The notes beneath the pieces are model-generated. The model was not told the origin of the DNA and made no database searches. It saw nothing but the letters and a program-made list of their open reading frames with translations. This document shows, piece after piece, positions 1-7,885 of a stretch of 64,000 nt of DNA; the first letter of the stretch is position 1; the number at the start of each line of letters is the position of its first letter. The stretch covers positions 1-64,000 of the forward strand of contig JANQNY010000077.1 in the NCBI GenBank assembly GCA_028279345.1, written 5' to 3'. The DNA is from Geminicoccaceae bacterium. GTDB taxonomy: Bacteria; Pseudomonadota; Alphaproteobacteria; Geminicoccales; Geminicoccaceae. Both the position numbers and the translations under genes were made by a program.

Positions 1-24
1 GTCGCTAAACCGTTTCCTCGGCAT
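1..24 (-). mobile_element. Possible 5' end of an IS3-family OrfA transposase, cut by the window edge
   Basis: An ATG on the minus strand at 24-22 opens a reading frame whose eight visible residues are MPRKRFSD, which resembles the start of IS3-family OrfA proteins (basic residues followed by RFS[ED]EQI). A GAGGA stretch lies about eight bases upstream of the ATG. Only eight codons are in the window, so this is a weak call that depends on the sequence to the left. Confidence 0.25.
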
Positions 25-268
25 CGGGCACTTCCTCCTCGTCCGAAGTAGCCCCGGATGCTCGCACTCCCCCTGGACCCGTTCGAAGGGTCAAGACCCG
101 TGGTGGCATCGGCGAGCGCAAGGCGGCGGCGATCAAGGCCATCGGCGGCCGATCGCGCCGGCCAACTTCCGTCGCCGAACAGTTTTGGGAATGCGAACAC
201 GACCAGCCGGGCCGCCTCCAGCCGGGACGGCTGTAGGTCGCGCTGCCGCAGTGGGAGTAGCTCGGCTC
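25..268. other. Intergenic stretch without a recognisable gene
   Basis: No reading frame here resembles a known family. The short open frames are those expected of GC-rich DNA. It lies between the possible transposase start at the left edge and the 3' end of the CNNM/CorC gene, and could contain the end of an insertion element. I could not identify a terminal inverted repeat. Confidence 0.4.
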
Positions 269-1540
269 TCAGTTGGTCTCGGCATCACCCGGCGGAGGTG
301 GGATGAGGCGGAGGCGGGTGATCTGGTGGCCCTTGCGGTTCTTCACCTCGAAGCGGAAGCCGTGGAAGGTGAAGCTCTGGCCGACTTCGGGAATCCGCTG
401 GGCCTCGTGGATGACGAGGCCGGCGATGGTTGCCGCCTCCTCGTCGGGCAGGCGCCAGTCGAACTGACGGTTGAGGTCGCGCACGGTCACGTCGCCTTCG
501 ACCAGCATCGAGCCATCGGCCTGGACCCGGACGCCGGTGACCTCGACATCCTTCTCGTCGACGATGTCGCCGACGATCTCCTCGATGATGTCCTCGAGCG
601 TCACGAGCCCCATCAGCGAACCGTACTCGTCGACCACCATCGCCAGGTGCTGGCGGCGCTGGCGGAACTCCAGGAGCTGGTGCTTGAGCGAGGTCGTGTC
701 GGGGATGAACCAGGGTTCGGACAGCAGCGCGTCGATATCCACCTTGCTGCCGGTGGCCTGCGCGCGCTTCACGGCGACCAGCAGGTCGCGCGCGTGCAGA
801 TAGCCGACGATGTGGTCGGGCTCGCCGCGCCAGGCCGGATAGCGGGTGAAGGGGTTGTCTTCGACGATCTGGACGATCGCATCGAGATCGAGGCTGGCGT
901 CGACCGTCACCATGTTCCGGCGATGGGTCATGATGTCCGAGACCGCGACCTCGCCCAAGTCGAGAATACCGCCCAGCATGTCGCGGTCGTGCTTGGCGAT
1001 CTCGCCTTCTTCCCGGTGCAGCTCGATGGTGCTGCGGATCTCTTCATAGGCATGGGCGAGGGGGGCGCTGGTGGTGGCGGCGCCGAAGGCCCGGAGGATC
1101 AGGTTGATGAGAACGTCAAGGATGCGGGTGAGCGGCGTGAGTAACGTCACGAACACGCGGACGACGGGTGCTATGGTCAAGCTGAACTGCTCGGGGTGCC
1201 GGATGGCGTAGGTCTTGGGCAGGACCTCGGCGAAGATCACGACGAGCACCGTCATGGTGAACGACGCGTAGACGACGCCCGCTTCGCCCGCGAGCCGCAG
1301 GAAGAGCTCGGTCGCCATCGCCGCAGCGACGATGTTGAAGGCGTTGTTGCCGAGGAGCAGCGTCGAGATGAGCCGCTCGCGGTTCTCCAAAAGCCGCTGG
1401 GCGATGCCCGCACGGCGGTTGCCGTCGGCGGCCAGGGCAGCGAGCCGGGCGCGCGAGGCGGCGGTCATGGCCGTCTCCGTGCCCGAGGTCAGGCCCGAGA
1501 GGAACAGGAGGCCCATGACGGCCAAGAAGGAAGTGATCAT
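269..1540 (-). CDS. CNNM/CorC (HlyC/CorC) family membrane protein with CBS pair
   Basis: The predicted protein has 423 residues with the usual order of this family. An N-terminal CNNM (DUF21) membrane domain contains several hydrophobic segments and the motif NNAFNI. A CBS pair follows (around HRRNMVTVD and VDEYGSLMGLVTLEDIIEEIVG), then a C-terminal CorC/HlyC transporter-associated domain. Members of the family act in Mg2+/Co2+ efflux or homeostasis at the cytoplasmic membrane. The open frame extends further upstream, but the added residues are the aroB sequence read in another frame. The ATG at 1540 begins the first membrane helix (MITSFLAVMG) and lies 19 bases after the aroB stop, consistent with an aroK-aroB-corC operon. 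Substrate specificity is not determinable from sequence. Confidence 0.88.
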   Translation of the reverse strand: MITSFLAVMGLLFLSGLTSGTETAMTAASRARLAALAADGNRRAGIAQRLLENRERLISTLLLGNNAFNIVAAAMATELFLRLAGEAGVVYASFTMTVLVVIFAEVLPKTYAIRHPEQFSLTIAPVVRVFVTLLTPLTRILDVLINLILRAFGAATTSAPLAHAYEEIRSTIELHREEGEIAKHDRDMLGGILDLGEVAVSDIMTHRRNMVTVDASLDLDAIVQIVEDNPFTRYPAWRGEPDHIVGYLHARDLLVAVKRAQATGSKVDIDALLSEPWFIPDTTSLKHQLLEFRQRRQHLAMVVDEYGSLMGLVTLEDIIEEIVGDIVDEKDVEVTGVRVQADGSMLVEGDVTVRDLNRQFDWRLPDEEAATIAGLVIHEAQRIPEVGQSFTFHGFRFEVKNRKGHQITRLRLIPPPPGDAETN

Positions 1541-1559
1541 CGATGGGTCCGGTGAACGC

Positions 1560-2663
1560 TCATGCGTTGCTGCGGAGATGGTCCAAGAGGACGGACTCCG
1601 GCACCTCGCGACTGACGAAGGCGTCGCCGATGCGACGCACCAGAATGAAGGCGAGCCGGCCGCCCTGGGCCTTCTTGTCGGCGCGCATCGCGTCGAGCAC
1701 ATCGTCGGCCGCGAAGCGTCCGATCTGGTTCGGCGCGGTCGCCAGGCCCGCGGCAGCCAGATGGGCCTCGACGCGCTCGGCATCGTCCGCGGTGCACAGG
1801 CCCAGCCGTTGTGAGAGGCGGAAAGCCTGTAGGAGGCCTAGGGCGACCGCCTCGCCATGGAGGAGACGCTCGCTATAACCGGTCAGCCCCTCGTAGGCGT
1901 GGGCGAAGGTGTGCCCGAGGTTCAAGAGCGCCCGGTGGTCCTCTCGTTCCTCCTCGTCCGCGGCGACGATGCGCGCCTTAGCCGCGACCGCCGTGGCGAC
2001 GACGTGATGCAGCGCTTCGACATCGCCCTCGAGCGCGCGCTTGCCGTTCGCCTCGAGCCAGCGAAAGAAGGCGGCGTCGCCCAAGAGGCCGTACTTGACG
2101 ACCTCGGCATAGCCCGCGCGCAGCTCGCGTGCCGGCAAGGTCCCGAGGGTGCCGAGATCGGCGAGCACGAGGGCAGGCTGGTGGAACGCGCCGATCAGGT
2201 TCTTGCCGCGCGCGCTGTTGACCCCGGTCTTGCCGCCGACCGAGCTGTCGACCTGGGCCAGGAGCGTCGTCGGCACCTGGACGTAGGGCACACCGCGGAG
2301 GAGCGTCGCTGCGGCGAAGCCTGCGAGATCGCCCACCACGCCGCCGCCGACCGCCACGATCGCCGAGTGCCGGTCGGGACGCGCGGCGAGCAGGCGTTCC
2401 ATCAGCGCAGCATAGCCGTCGAGCGATTTCGCGGTCTCGCCCGAGGGCACCTCGAAGACCGGTGCGTCGAGCGCCCGCTCCAGACGCTCGAGGTGTGGCG
2501 TCTGGCGTAGCGCCGCGTCGGCGACGATCAACCAGCGCCGTTGCCCGAGCCGCTGCTCGATGAGCCGTCCCGTGTCGGCGAGCAGGTGCCTTCCGATATG
2601 CACGTCGTAGGCGCGCGCACCGAGGGGCACATGGACGAGGTGCGGGGCGTCGAGCAGGGTCAC
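1560..2663 (-). CDS. aroB: 3-dehydroquinate synthase
   Basis: This 367-residue protein converts DAHP to 3-dehydroquinate, the second step of the shikimate pathway, in the cytoplasm. The NAD-binding and metal-site signatures are clear: GGGVVGDLAGFAAAT, PTTLLAQVDSSVGGKTGVN, GYAEVVKYGLL, NLGHTFAHAYE and HGEAVALG. Its ATG overlaps the stop codon of the upstream aroK by four bases, so the two are translationally coupled. Length and motif order are normal for AroB. Confidence 0.97.
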   Translation of the reverse strand: MTLLDAPHLVHVPLGARAYDVHIGRHLLADTGRLIEQRLGQRRWLIVADAALRQTPHLERLERALDAPVFEVPSGETAKSLDGYAALMERLLAARPDRHSAIVAVGGGVVGDLAGFAAATLLRGVPYVQVPTTLLAQVDSSVGGKTGVNSARGKNLIGAFHQPALVLADLGTLGTLPARELRAGYAEVVKYGLLGDAAFFRWLEANGKRALEGDVEALHHVVATAVAAKARIVAADEEEREDHRALLNLGHTFAHAYEGLTGYSERLLHGEAVALGLLQAFRLSQRLGLCTADDAERVEAHLAAAGLATAPNQIGRFAADDVLDAMRADKKAQGGRLAFILVRRIGDAFVSREVPESVLLDHLRSNA

Positions 2664-3238
2664 TGAGGGCGGCCGATGCGGCTTGCGCTGTCGGCGACGG
2701 TCGCCACGACGTGGGCCATCGGGTCCTCACCGCTGACGACCGTGGCGTGGGCGAGGGCGTAGACGGGTTCGCGGCGCGCCATCAGTTCGCCGAGGATGGT
2801 TCTAGGGTCGCCGCGGGCGAGCAGCGGGCGCTTGCCGGGCCGGCGGCCGGTACGTTCGACCAGGACGTCCAGCGCTGCCTTGAGCCAGACCACGTGGCAG
2901 CGGGCGAGCACGAGCGCGCGCGTGTCGGGGTCCATGAAGGCGCCGCCGCCCAGGGCCATCACGCCGATCTCCCCCGCGTCGAGCAGGCGGCGGATGACAC
3001 GGCGTTCGAGCGCGCGGAACTCTTGCTCGCCGTAGCTCTCGAAGATGTCGGCGACGCTCATGCCCGCGGCTTCCTCGATCGCGTGGTCGCTGTCGGCGAA
3101 GCGCGCGCCGAGCTGCTGCGCGACCCGCTTGCCGACGGAGGTCTTGCCCGCGCCCATCAGGCCGACCAGGACGATCGGCCTGGCGAGCCGGTTGGGTGCT
3201 GCGGGCTGCGTCGTCGACGGAGCGTCGTGCACGGTCAC
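2660..3238 (-). CDS. aroK: Shikimate kinase
   Basis: The protein phosphorylates shikimate to shikimate-3-phosphate. A Walker A motif (GLMGAGKTSVGKR) is followed by the shikimate-binding DSDHAIE region, FRALERR, ALGGGAF, and the LID region RRPGKRPLL. With the GTG at 3238 it is 192 residues, a typical length; the frame stays open to 3397 but the extra N-terminal stretch has no family resemblance. A TTG at 3241 and a GTG at 3232 are equally possible starts. It is the first gene of aroK-aroB-corC and diverges from the small gene upstream of xerD. Confidence 0.93.
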   Translation of the reverse strand: MTVHDAPSTTQPAAPNRLARPIVLVGLMGAGKTSVGKRVAQQLGARFADSDHAIEEAAGMSVADIFESYGEQEFRALERRVIRRLLDAGEIGVMALGGGAFMDPDTRALVLARCHVVWLKAALDVLVERTGRRPGKRPLLARGDPRTILGELMARREPVYALAHATVVSGEDPMAHVVATVADSASRIGRPQ

Positions 3239-3387
3239 CAAGCGTCCATTGAACCCCACAAGGCCCGGCGATATAAGCCTGGACCACGCGGTCGCGGCAA
3301 GGGGGGCTTCGGTTCGGGGACGGTCGCCCACGAACCCGAGCGACGGTTGCGCGGCGGTTCCCCCCACTTGAGAGCGACTGGTCGTCG

Positions 3388-3528
3388 ATGTCCCCATTTA
3401 CACGTTGGCTGCTTCTGACCCTGGCGGTGCTCCTCACCGGCAGCGCGCTCTTCCTGTTGAGCTGGGAGATCGCGCCACCGACCGAGCGCATCGAGATGAC
3501 CCTGCCGGATGAGCGCTTTCCCCGCTGA
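3388..3528 (+). CDS. Small single-pass membrane protein upstream of xerD
   Basis: A 46-residue open frame begins at the ATG at 3388 and ends with TGA at 3526-3528. It has a short basic N-terminus (MSPFTRW), one hydrophobic segment (LLLTLAVLLTGSALFLLSW), then a polar tail with IAPPTERIEM and the C-terminus PDERFPR. Its 3' end overlaps the xerD start by 20 bases in another frame, suggesting translational coupling. As I recall, small proteins with a similar layout (one helix, a proline-rich linker and a D[DE]RFPR end) sit before xerD in other alphaproteobacteria. I know of no assigned function. Confidence 0.65.
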   Translation: MSPFTRWLLLTLAVLLTGSALFLLSWEIAPPTERIEMTLPDERFPR

Positions 3529-4447
3529 GCGCCCGAGCGCTGCCGTCGACGCGTTCCTCGATATGCTGCGTGCCGAGCGCGGGGCTGCCGTGAACACGCT
3601 CGAAGCCTACCGAGGCGATCTCGCCCGCTACGCGGCTTTCTGTGCTGGTCGCGGGGTTCCGCCGGAAGAGGCAACGAAGACCGTCGTCGAGGGCTTCGTC
3701 GCCGCTCTCGACGACGCCGGCCTTGCCCGCCGGACCGCCCAGCGCCGTCTTTCAGCACTCCGCCAGTTCCACCGCTTCCTCGTGGTTGACGGCTGGCGCG
3801 CGGAAGATCCGACCGCCCACATCGCGGCACCCAAAAGCGATCGGCCGTTGCCGCGCACGCTCGACGAGGCGGAGGTCGACGGGCTGATCGCCGCGGCGCA
3901 CGAGGTCGGGGGGCCGCGCGGCCTGAGGCTCGCCTGCATCGTCGAGCTACTCTACGCGTCCGGCCTGCGCGTCAGTGAGCTTGCCGGCTTGGAGCTGGCG
4001 GCCGTCGATCTATGCGAGGGGCTGGTGCAGGTCCGCGGCAAGGGCGGCAAGGAGCGGCTGGTGCCTCTAGGTAGCCAGGCCATCCAGGCGTTCGATGCCT
4101 ATCTGAAGGTGCGTCCGGTGTTCCTCGCCGGGTCGCGTGACCAGGGCTTTCTGTTCCCTTCCCGTGGGCGGCAGGGGTTCTTGACGCGCCAGCGGATCTT
4201 GCAGCTCTTGAAGGGTCTGGCCGTCGATGTCGGCATCAGGCGGGAGCGCGTCTCGCCGCACGTGCTGCGGCACGCTTTCGCGACGCACCTGCTCGCCCGG
4301 GGGATGGATCTCCGGGTGCTGCAGACGCTCCTCGGCCATGCCGACATCGCCACGACCGAGATCTACACCCATCTCGATCGCGCCCAGCTCCGCGCGACCG
4401 TCGACGCCTGCCACCCGCTGGGCCGAGGGCGCGGCGAGGAGAGGTGA
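3509..4447 (+). CDS. xerD: Tyrosine recombinase XerD
   Basis: This 312-residue site-specific recombinase probably resolves chromosome dimers at dif with XerC. The N-terminal SAM-like core-binding domain covers about residues 10-95. The catalytic domain carries Arg154 (SGLRVSEL), the beta-hairpin lysine in GKGGKERLVP (about 178-181), His251 and Arg254 (HVLRHAFATHLL), His277 (LLGHADIATTEIYTH) and the nucleophile Tyr286. All catalytic positions are present. The ATG at 3509 lies inside the preceding small gene. Assignment to XerD rather than XerC rests on overall similarity and the aroK neighbourhood; a phage-type integrase is unlikely. Confidence 0.92.
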   Translation: MSAFPAERPSAAVDAFLDMLRAERGAAVNTLEAYRGDLARYAAFCAGRGVPPEEATKTVVEGFVAALDDAGLARRTAQRRLSALRQFHRFLVVDGWRAEDPTAHIAAPKSDRPLPRTLDEAEVDGLIAAAHEVGGPRGLRLACIVELLYASGLRVSELAGLELAAVDLCEGLVQVRGKGGKERLVPLGSQAIQAFDAYLKVRPVFLAGSRDQGFLFPSRGRQGFLTRQRILQLLKGLAVDVGIRRERVSPHVLRHAFATHLLARGMDLRVLQTLLGHADIATTEIYTHLDRAQLRATVDACHPLGRGRGEER

Positions 4448-4526
4448 CAATTCGACGCGACGCGGCTACCTCACAGGCCCCACCTGTGCGGCGTCGGCTG
4501 CACCCAATCCCAAGGCGGAGGACCCC

Positions 4527-5510
4527 ATGAGCTTTACCATCGTCGAGCAAGCCACGCCCCGACTGAACCGTTCGGAGCTGGCTGTTCCCGGCTCCAGCCC
4601 GCAGATGTTCGAGAAGGCGGCGGCGTCCGCGGTCGACATCGTGTTCCTCGATCTCGAGGACGCGGTGGCACCCGATCAGAAGGAGCAGGCGCGCAAGAAC
4701 GTGGTCCAGGCGCTCAACGAGGTCGATTGGGGCACGAAGACGGTGTCGGTGCGCGTCAACGGCCTGGACACCCACTACATGTACCGCGACGTGGTGGACG
4801 TGATCGAGCAGGGCGGTGATCGGCTCGACCTCATCATGTTCCCTAAGGTCGGCACCGCCGCCGATGTCTACGCCGTCGATATGCTGGTAACACAAGTCGA
4901 GGATGCGATGGGGCGCACCAAGCGCGTCGGTTTCGAGCACATCATCGAGACGGCGCTGGGCATGGCGAACATCGACGAGATCGCCCGCGCCAGTAGGCGC
5001 AATGAGAGCCTGCATTTCGGCGTCGCGGACTACGCCGCCTCAACGCGTGCGCGCACCACGCAGATCGGCGGCCCCAATCCCGACTACGGCGTGCTGACCG
5101 ACGTGCCCGAGGGCGGCGGTGACCGGGACTACCACTGGGGCGACATGTGGCATTACGCGATCGCCCGGATGGTCGTGGCCGCGCGCGCGGCGGGGTTGCG
5201 CCCGATCGACGGTCCGTTCGGTGACTTCAAGGATGCGGACGGCTACATGGCGCAGGGGCGCCGCGCGGCCGTGCTTGGCTGCGAGGGGAAGTGGGCAATC
5301 CACCCGAGCCAGATCGCGCTCGCCAACGAGCTCTTTACGCCGCCGGCGAAGGAGGTCGACAAGGCCCGGCGCGTGCTTGCCGCCATGGAGCAGGCGCGCC
5401 AGGAGGGCAAGGGAGCTGCAAGTCTCGACGGCCGCCTGATCGACATCGCCTCGATCCGCCAGGCGGAAGCGCTCGTCGCCAAGGCCGATCAGATCACGGC
5501 GGCCGGTTGA
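4527..5510 (+). CDS. mcl1: L-malyl-CoA/beta-methylmalyl-CoA lyase (CitE-like)
   Basis: This protein of 327 residues belongs to the HpcH/HpaI-CitE aldolase family. It would reversibly cleave L-malyl-CoA to glyoxylate and acetyl-CoA (or methylmalyl-CoA to glyoxylate and propionyl-CoA), a step of the ethylmalonyl-CoA pathway and related assimilation routes. Diagnostic stretches are RSELAVPGSSPQMFEKAA, FLDLEDAVAPDQKEQAR, RVNGLDTHYMYRD, HIIETALGMANIDEIA, YAASTRARTTQIGG and KWAIHPSQI. The frame is open far upstream through xerD, but the ATG at 4527 has a GGCGGAGGA ribosome-binding site and starts the homologous sequence. Confidence 0.93.
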   Translation: MSFTIVEQATPRLNRSELAVPGSSPQMFEKAAASAVDIVFLDLEDAVAPDQKEQARKNVVQALNEVDWGTKTVSVRVNGLDTHYMYRDVVDVIEQGGDRLDLIMFPKVGTAADVYAVDMLVTQVEDAMGRTKRVGFEHIIETALGMANIDEIARASRRNESLHFGVADYAASTRARTTQIGGPNPDYGVLTDVPEGGGDRDYHWGDMWHYAIARMVVAARAAGLRPIDGPFGDFKDADGYMAQGRRAAVLGCEGKWAIHPSQIALANELFTPPAKEVDKARRVLAAMEQARQEGKGAASLDGRLIDIASIRQAEALVAKADQITAAG

Positions 5511-5575
5511 GCCAGGGCGCAGCCTCGCCGGCCGGCGCGTGCTGACGGCTGGCGGGGGACGCTCGGGAGGCTGAG

Positions 5576-6544
5576 CTGCTCGACTTCGAAAAGCCGATCG
5601 CCGCGCTCGAGGGGCAGATCAAGGAGCTGCGCCACCTGTCCCAAGGCGGCGAGCTCGAGATCGCCGAAGAGATCGCCAAGCTCGAGGGCCGCGCGCACAA
5701 GCTGCTCGAGAAGACTTACGCCAAGCTGACCCCGTGGCAGAAGACGCTGGTGGCGCGGCATCCCGAGCGACCGCACACGAGCGACTATGTCGAACGACTG
5801 ATCGAGGACTGGACGCCGCTGGCCGGTGACCGGTCGTTCGCCGAGGACCGCGCGATCCTCGGCGGGCTCGGTCGCTTTCGCGGCCGGCGCGTCCTGGTCC
5901 TCGGCCATGAGAAGGGCGCGGATACCGAAGACCGAATCCGGCACAATTTCGGCATGGCCCGTCCGGAGGGCTACCGGAAGGCCGTGCGTCTGATGCGTCT
6001 CGCCGAGCGCTTCGCGCTGCCGGTGCTCTGCCTCGTCGACACGTCCGGCGCGCATCCGGGCGTCGATGCGGAAGAACGTGGTCAGGCCGAGGCGATCGCC
6101 CGGGCGATCGAGACCAGCCTCGACCTCGCGGTGCCGATCGTCTCCGTGGTGATCGGTGAAGGTGGCTCCGGCGGGGCCATCGCCCTTGCCACCGCGGACC
6201 GTGTCTTGATGCTCCAGCACGCGGTCTACTCGGTCATCTCGCCGGAAGGCTGCGCCGCGATCCTCTGGCGGAGCGCCGAGCAGGCCCCAGCGGCGGCGGA
6301 AGCGCTCAAACTAACGGCGCAAGACCTGCAGGCGTTCGGTCTCGTCGACCAGGTCGTGCCCGAACCGCTGGGTGGTGCGCACCGAGGACGGGCGGCGGCG
6401 ATCGACGCGGTTGCCGACGCCGTCGCTCAGGCCTTCGAGCCGCTCGTGGCGCAGGCTCCTGCCGAGCGGCGACGGTTGCGGCGCGAGAAGTTCCTGGCCA
6501 TGGGCCGCGCGCTCGACAAGCCGGGCGCGCCAGCGACGAGCTGA
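5576..6544 (+). CDS. accA: Acetyl-CoA carboxylase carboxyltransferase subunit alpha, apparent CTG start
   Basis: The protein has 322 residues and forms, with AccD, the carboxyltransferase that makes malonyl-CoA for fatty-acid synthesis. The N-terminal family sequence is intact from position 5579 (LDFEKPIAALEGQIKELRHL), and later motifs are typical: RIRHNFGMARPEGYRKA, GEGGSGGAIALATADRVLML and VISPEGCAAILWR. The earliest ATG or GTG in frame is the GTG at 5750, which would remove the conserved first ~58 residues. Upstream in frame is TGA at 5543. The best start is the CTG at 5576, five bases after GGGAGG, replacing the M of the usual M-L-D-F-E start. Confidence 0.92.
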   Translation: MLDFEKPIAALEGQIKELRHLSQGGELEIAEEIAKLEGRAHKLLEKTYAKLTPWQKTLVARHPERPHTSDYVERLIEDWTPLAGDRSFAEDRAILGGLGRFRGRRVLVLGHEKGADTEDRIRHNFGMARPEGYRKAVRLMRLAERFALPVLCLVDTSGAHPGVDAEERGQAEAIARAIETSLDLAVPIVSVVIGEGGSGGAIALATADRVLMLQHAVYSVISPEGCAAILWRSAEQAPAAAEALKLTAQDLQAFGLVDQVVPEPLGGAHRGRAAAIDAVADAVAQAFEPLVAQAPAERRRLRREKFLAMGRALDKPGAPATS

Positions 6545-6740
6545 TCTAGCTGAAACGCGCTGGTCGTGAGCCTGAGGCGGACCGCCTGGCGATTCTCAAG
6601 AGGTGCGTTCTGCCCTGCCGGTGGTGCTGGCCCGCGCGGCATGGATCGCGTGGTCGTGTTCACAGTCGGGGCGCTGTGAGTAGCGCTTTGCCGAAAGACC
6701 GCCAGTCTTCGCCACATGCAAGTATGCAAGGTGGTGACCC

Positions 6741-7727
6741 ATGTATCGGTACGTCCTTCTCGCGACGATTGCTCTGTCCACGGCAACGACTGCGGCCAAG
6801 GCTCAGTCCGTCGACGTCGACGACCGGACGGACTGGCCCAAGAGCTTCACGGTTGGCACCGCCAGTCAGGGCGGCACCTATTTCACGTACGGCTCTGGCT
6901 GGGCCAACCTCGTCGCTGAAGAGCTGGGGCTGTCCGGTGGTGGCCAAGTGACAGGTGGTCCCGTCCAAAACCTTGCGCAGGTGCATCTCGGCGACATGGA
7001 AATGGCCATGACGACGCTCGGGCCGGCCCGCGACGCACTCGACGGCAAGAGCCCCCTCGCGCCGGGCAACACGCACGACAACGTCCGTGCGATGTTCCCA
7101 ATGTACACGACACCCTTCGCCGTCATCGTCCTGGCAGACACCGGGCTAGAGACCGTGCGGGACATACCGCCCGGCGCGACCATCGGTTTTGGGCCCGCGG
7201 GCTCAACGTCGGATCTGTTTTTCGCACCGATTCTCGAATCGCTGGGCGTTGATTTCGAAAGGCGAAACGGTGGCTACGGCGATCTCGCCGCGCAGATGCA
7301 GGATGGCTTGCTCGATGCAGTAGCGCTTGCTGCCGGCATCCCGACGCCGATGGTGAGCCAGCTCGAAGCTCAGGTGGCCGTCAGTCTTCTGGAGTTTCCG
7401 GCGGACGATTTGACGGTCATCGTCGAGGACTTTCCCGTGGCGCCGTTCGCGATCCCGGCGGCGACGTACCAGGCGCTCGACGACGATCTGGATACGGTCG
7501 CGATGTGGAACTTCGCTGTCGCCAATGCCGATCTTCCCGAGAGCTTCGTTTACAACGTCATGGAGATCGTCCTCGGCAACAACGACCGCATGGTCGAGAT
7601 CCATCGAGCGGCGTCGTCAACGCGGCCGAAAGCGTGGGATCGAAACACGTTCCTTCCGTTCCACAGCGGCGCTTGGAAGTGGTACGTGGACAACGGCTTC
7701 GACATTCCGGAAGAGCTTAGGGGATAG
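6741..7727 (+). CDS. TAXI-family TRAP transporter solute-binding protein
   Basis: This 328-residue secreted protein has a signal peptide (hydrophobic YVLLATIALSTATTAAKAQS) followed by the TAXI hallmark FTVGTASQGGTYFTYGSGWANL. Later family stretches are GFGPAGSTSDLFFAPILESLG and LDAVALAAGIPTP. TAXI proteins deliver a ligand to a fused DctQM permease. No such permease lies nearby, so this is an orphan receptor here or works with a permease elsewhere. An AAGGTGGTG ribosome site precedes the ATG. The ligand cannot be inferred. Confidence 0.85.
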   Translation: MYRYVLLATIALSTATTAAKAQSVDVDDRTDWPKSFTVGTASQGGTYFTYGSGWANLVAEELGLSGGGQVTGGPVQNLAQVHLGDMEMAMTTLGPARDALDGKSPLAPGNTHDNVRAMFPMYTTPFAVIVLADTGLETVRDIPPGATIGFGPAGSTSDLFFAPILESLGVDFERRNGGYGDLAAQMQDGLLDAVALAAGIPTPMVSQLEAQVAVSLLEFPADDLTVIVEDFPVAPFAIPAATYQALDDDLDTVAMWNFAVANADLPESFVYNVMEIVLGNNDRMVEIHRAASSTRPKAWDRNTFLPFHSGAWKWYVDNGFDIPEELRG

Positions 7728-7885
7728 GCCGCAACTGGCCACGACCAATCCATGAGCGCTTGCGCCGCACGGCGCCTCAAGCGCTTGATCGCGCATCAGG
7801 CAAGCCGAGCGCGCGGGTCGAACTGACGCGGGCCCGCGCGCCGGAGCGACGGTGACAACGGCGCCTTCCTCCCCATGTCTCGCTC

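Noticed and set aside
4227..4526. N-terminal extension of malyl-CoA lyase by 100 codons
   Set aside because: The extension is xerD read in another frame and lacks homology; the ATG at 4527 has a strong ribosome site.
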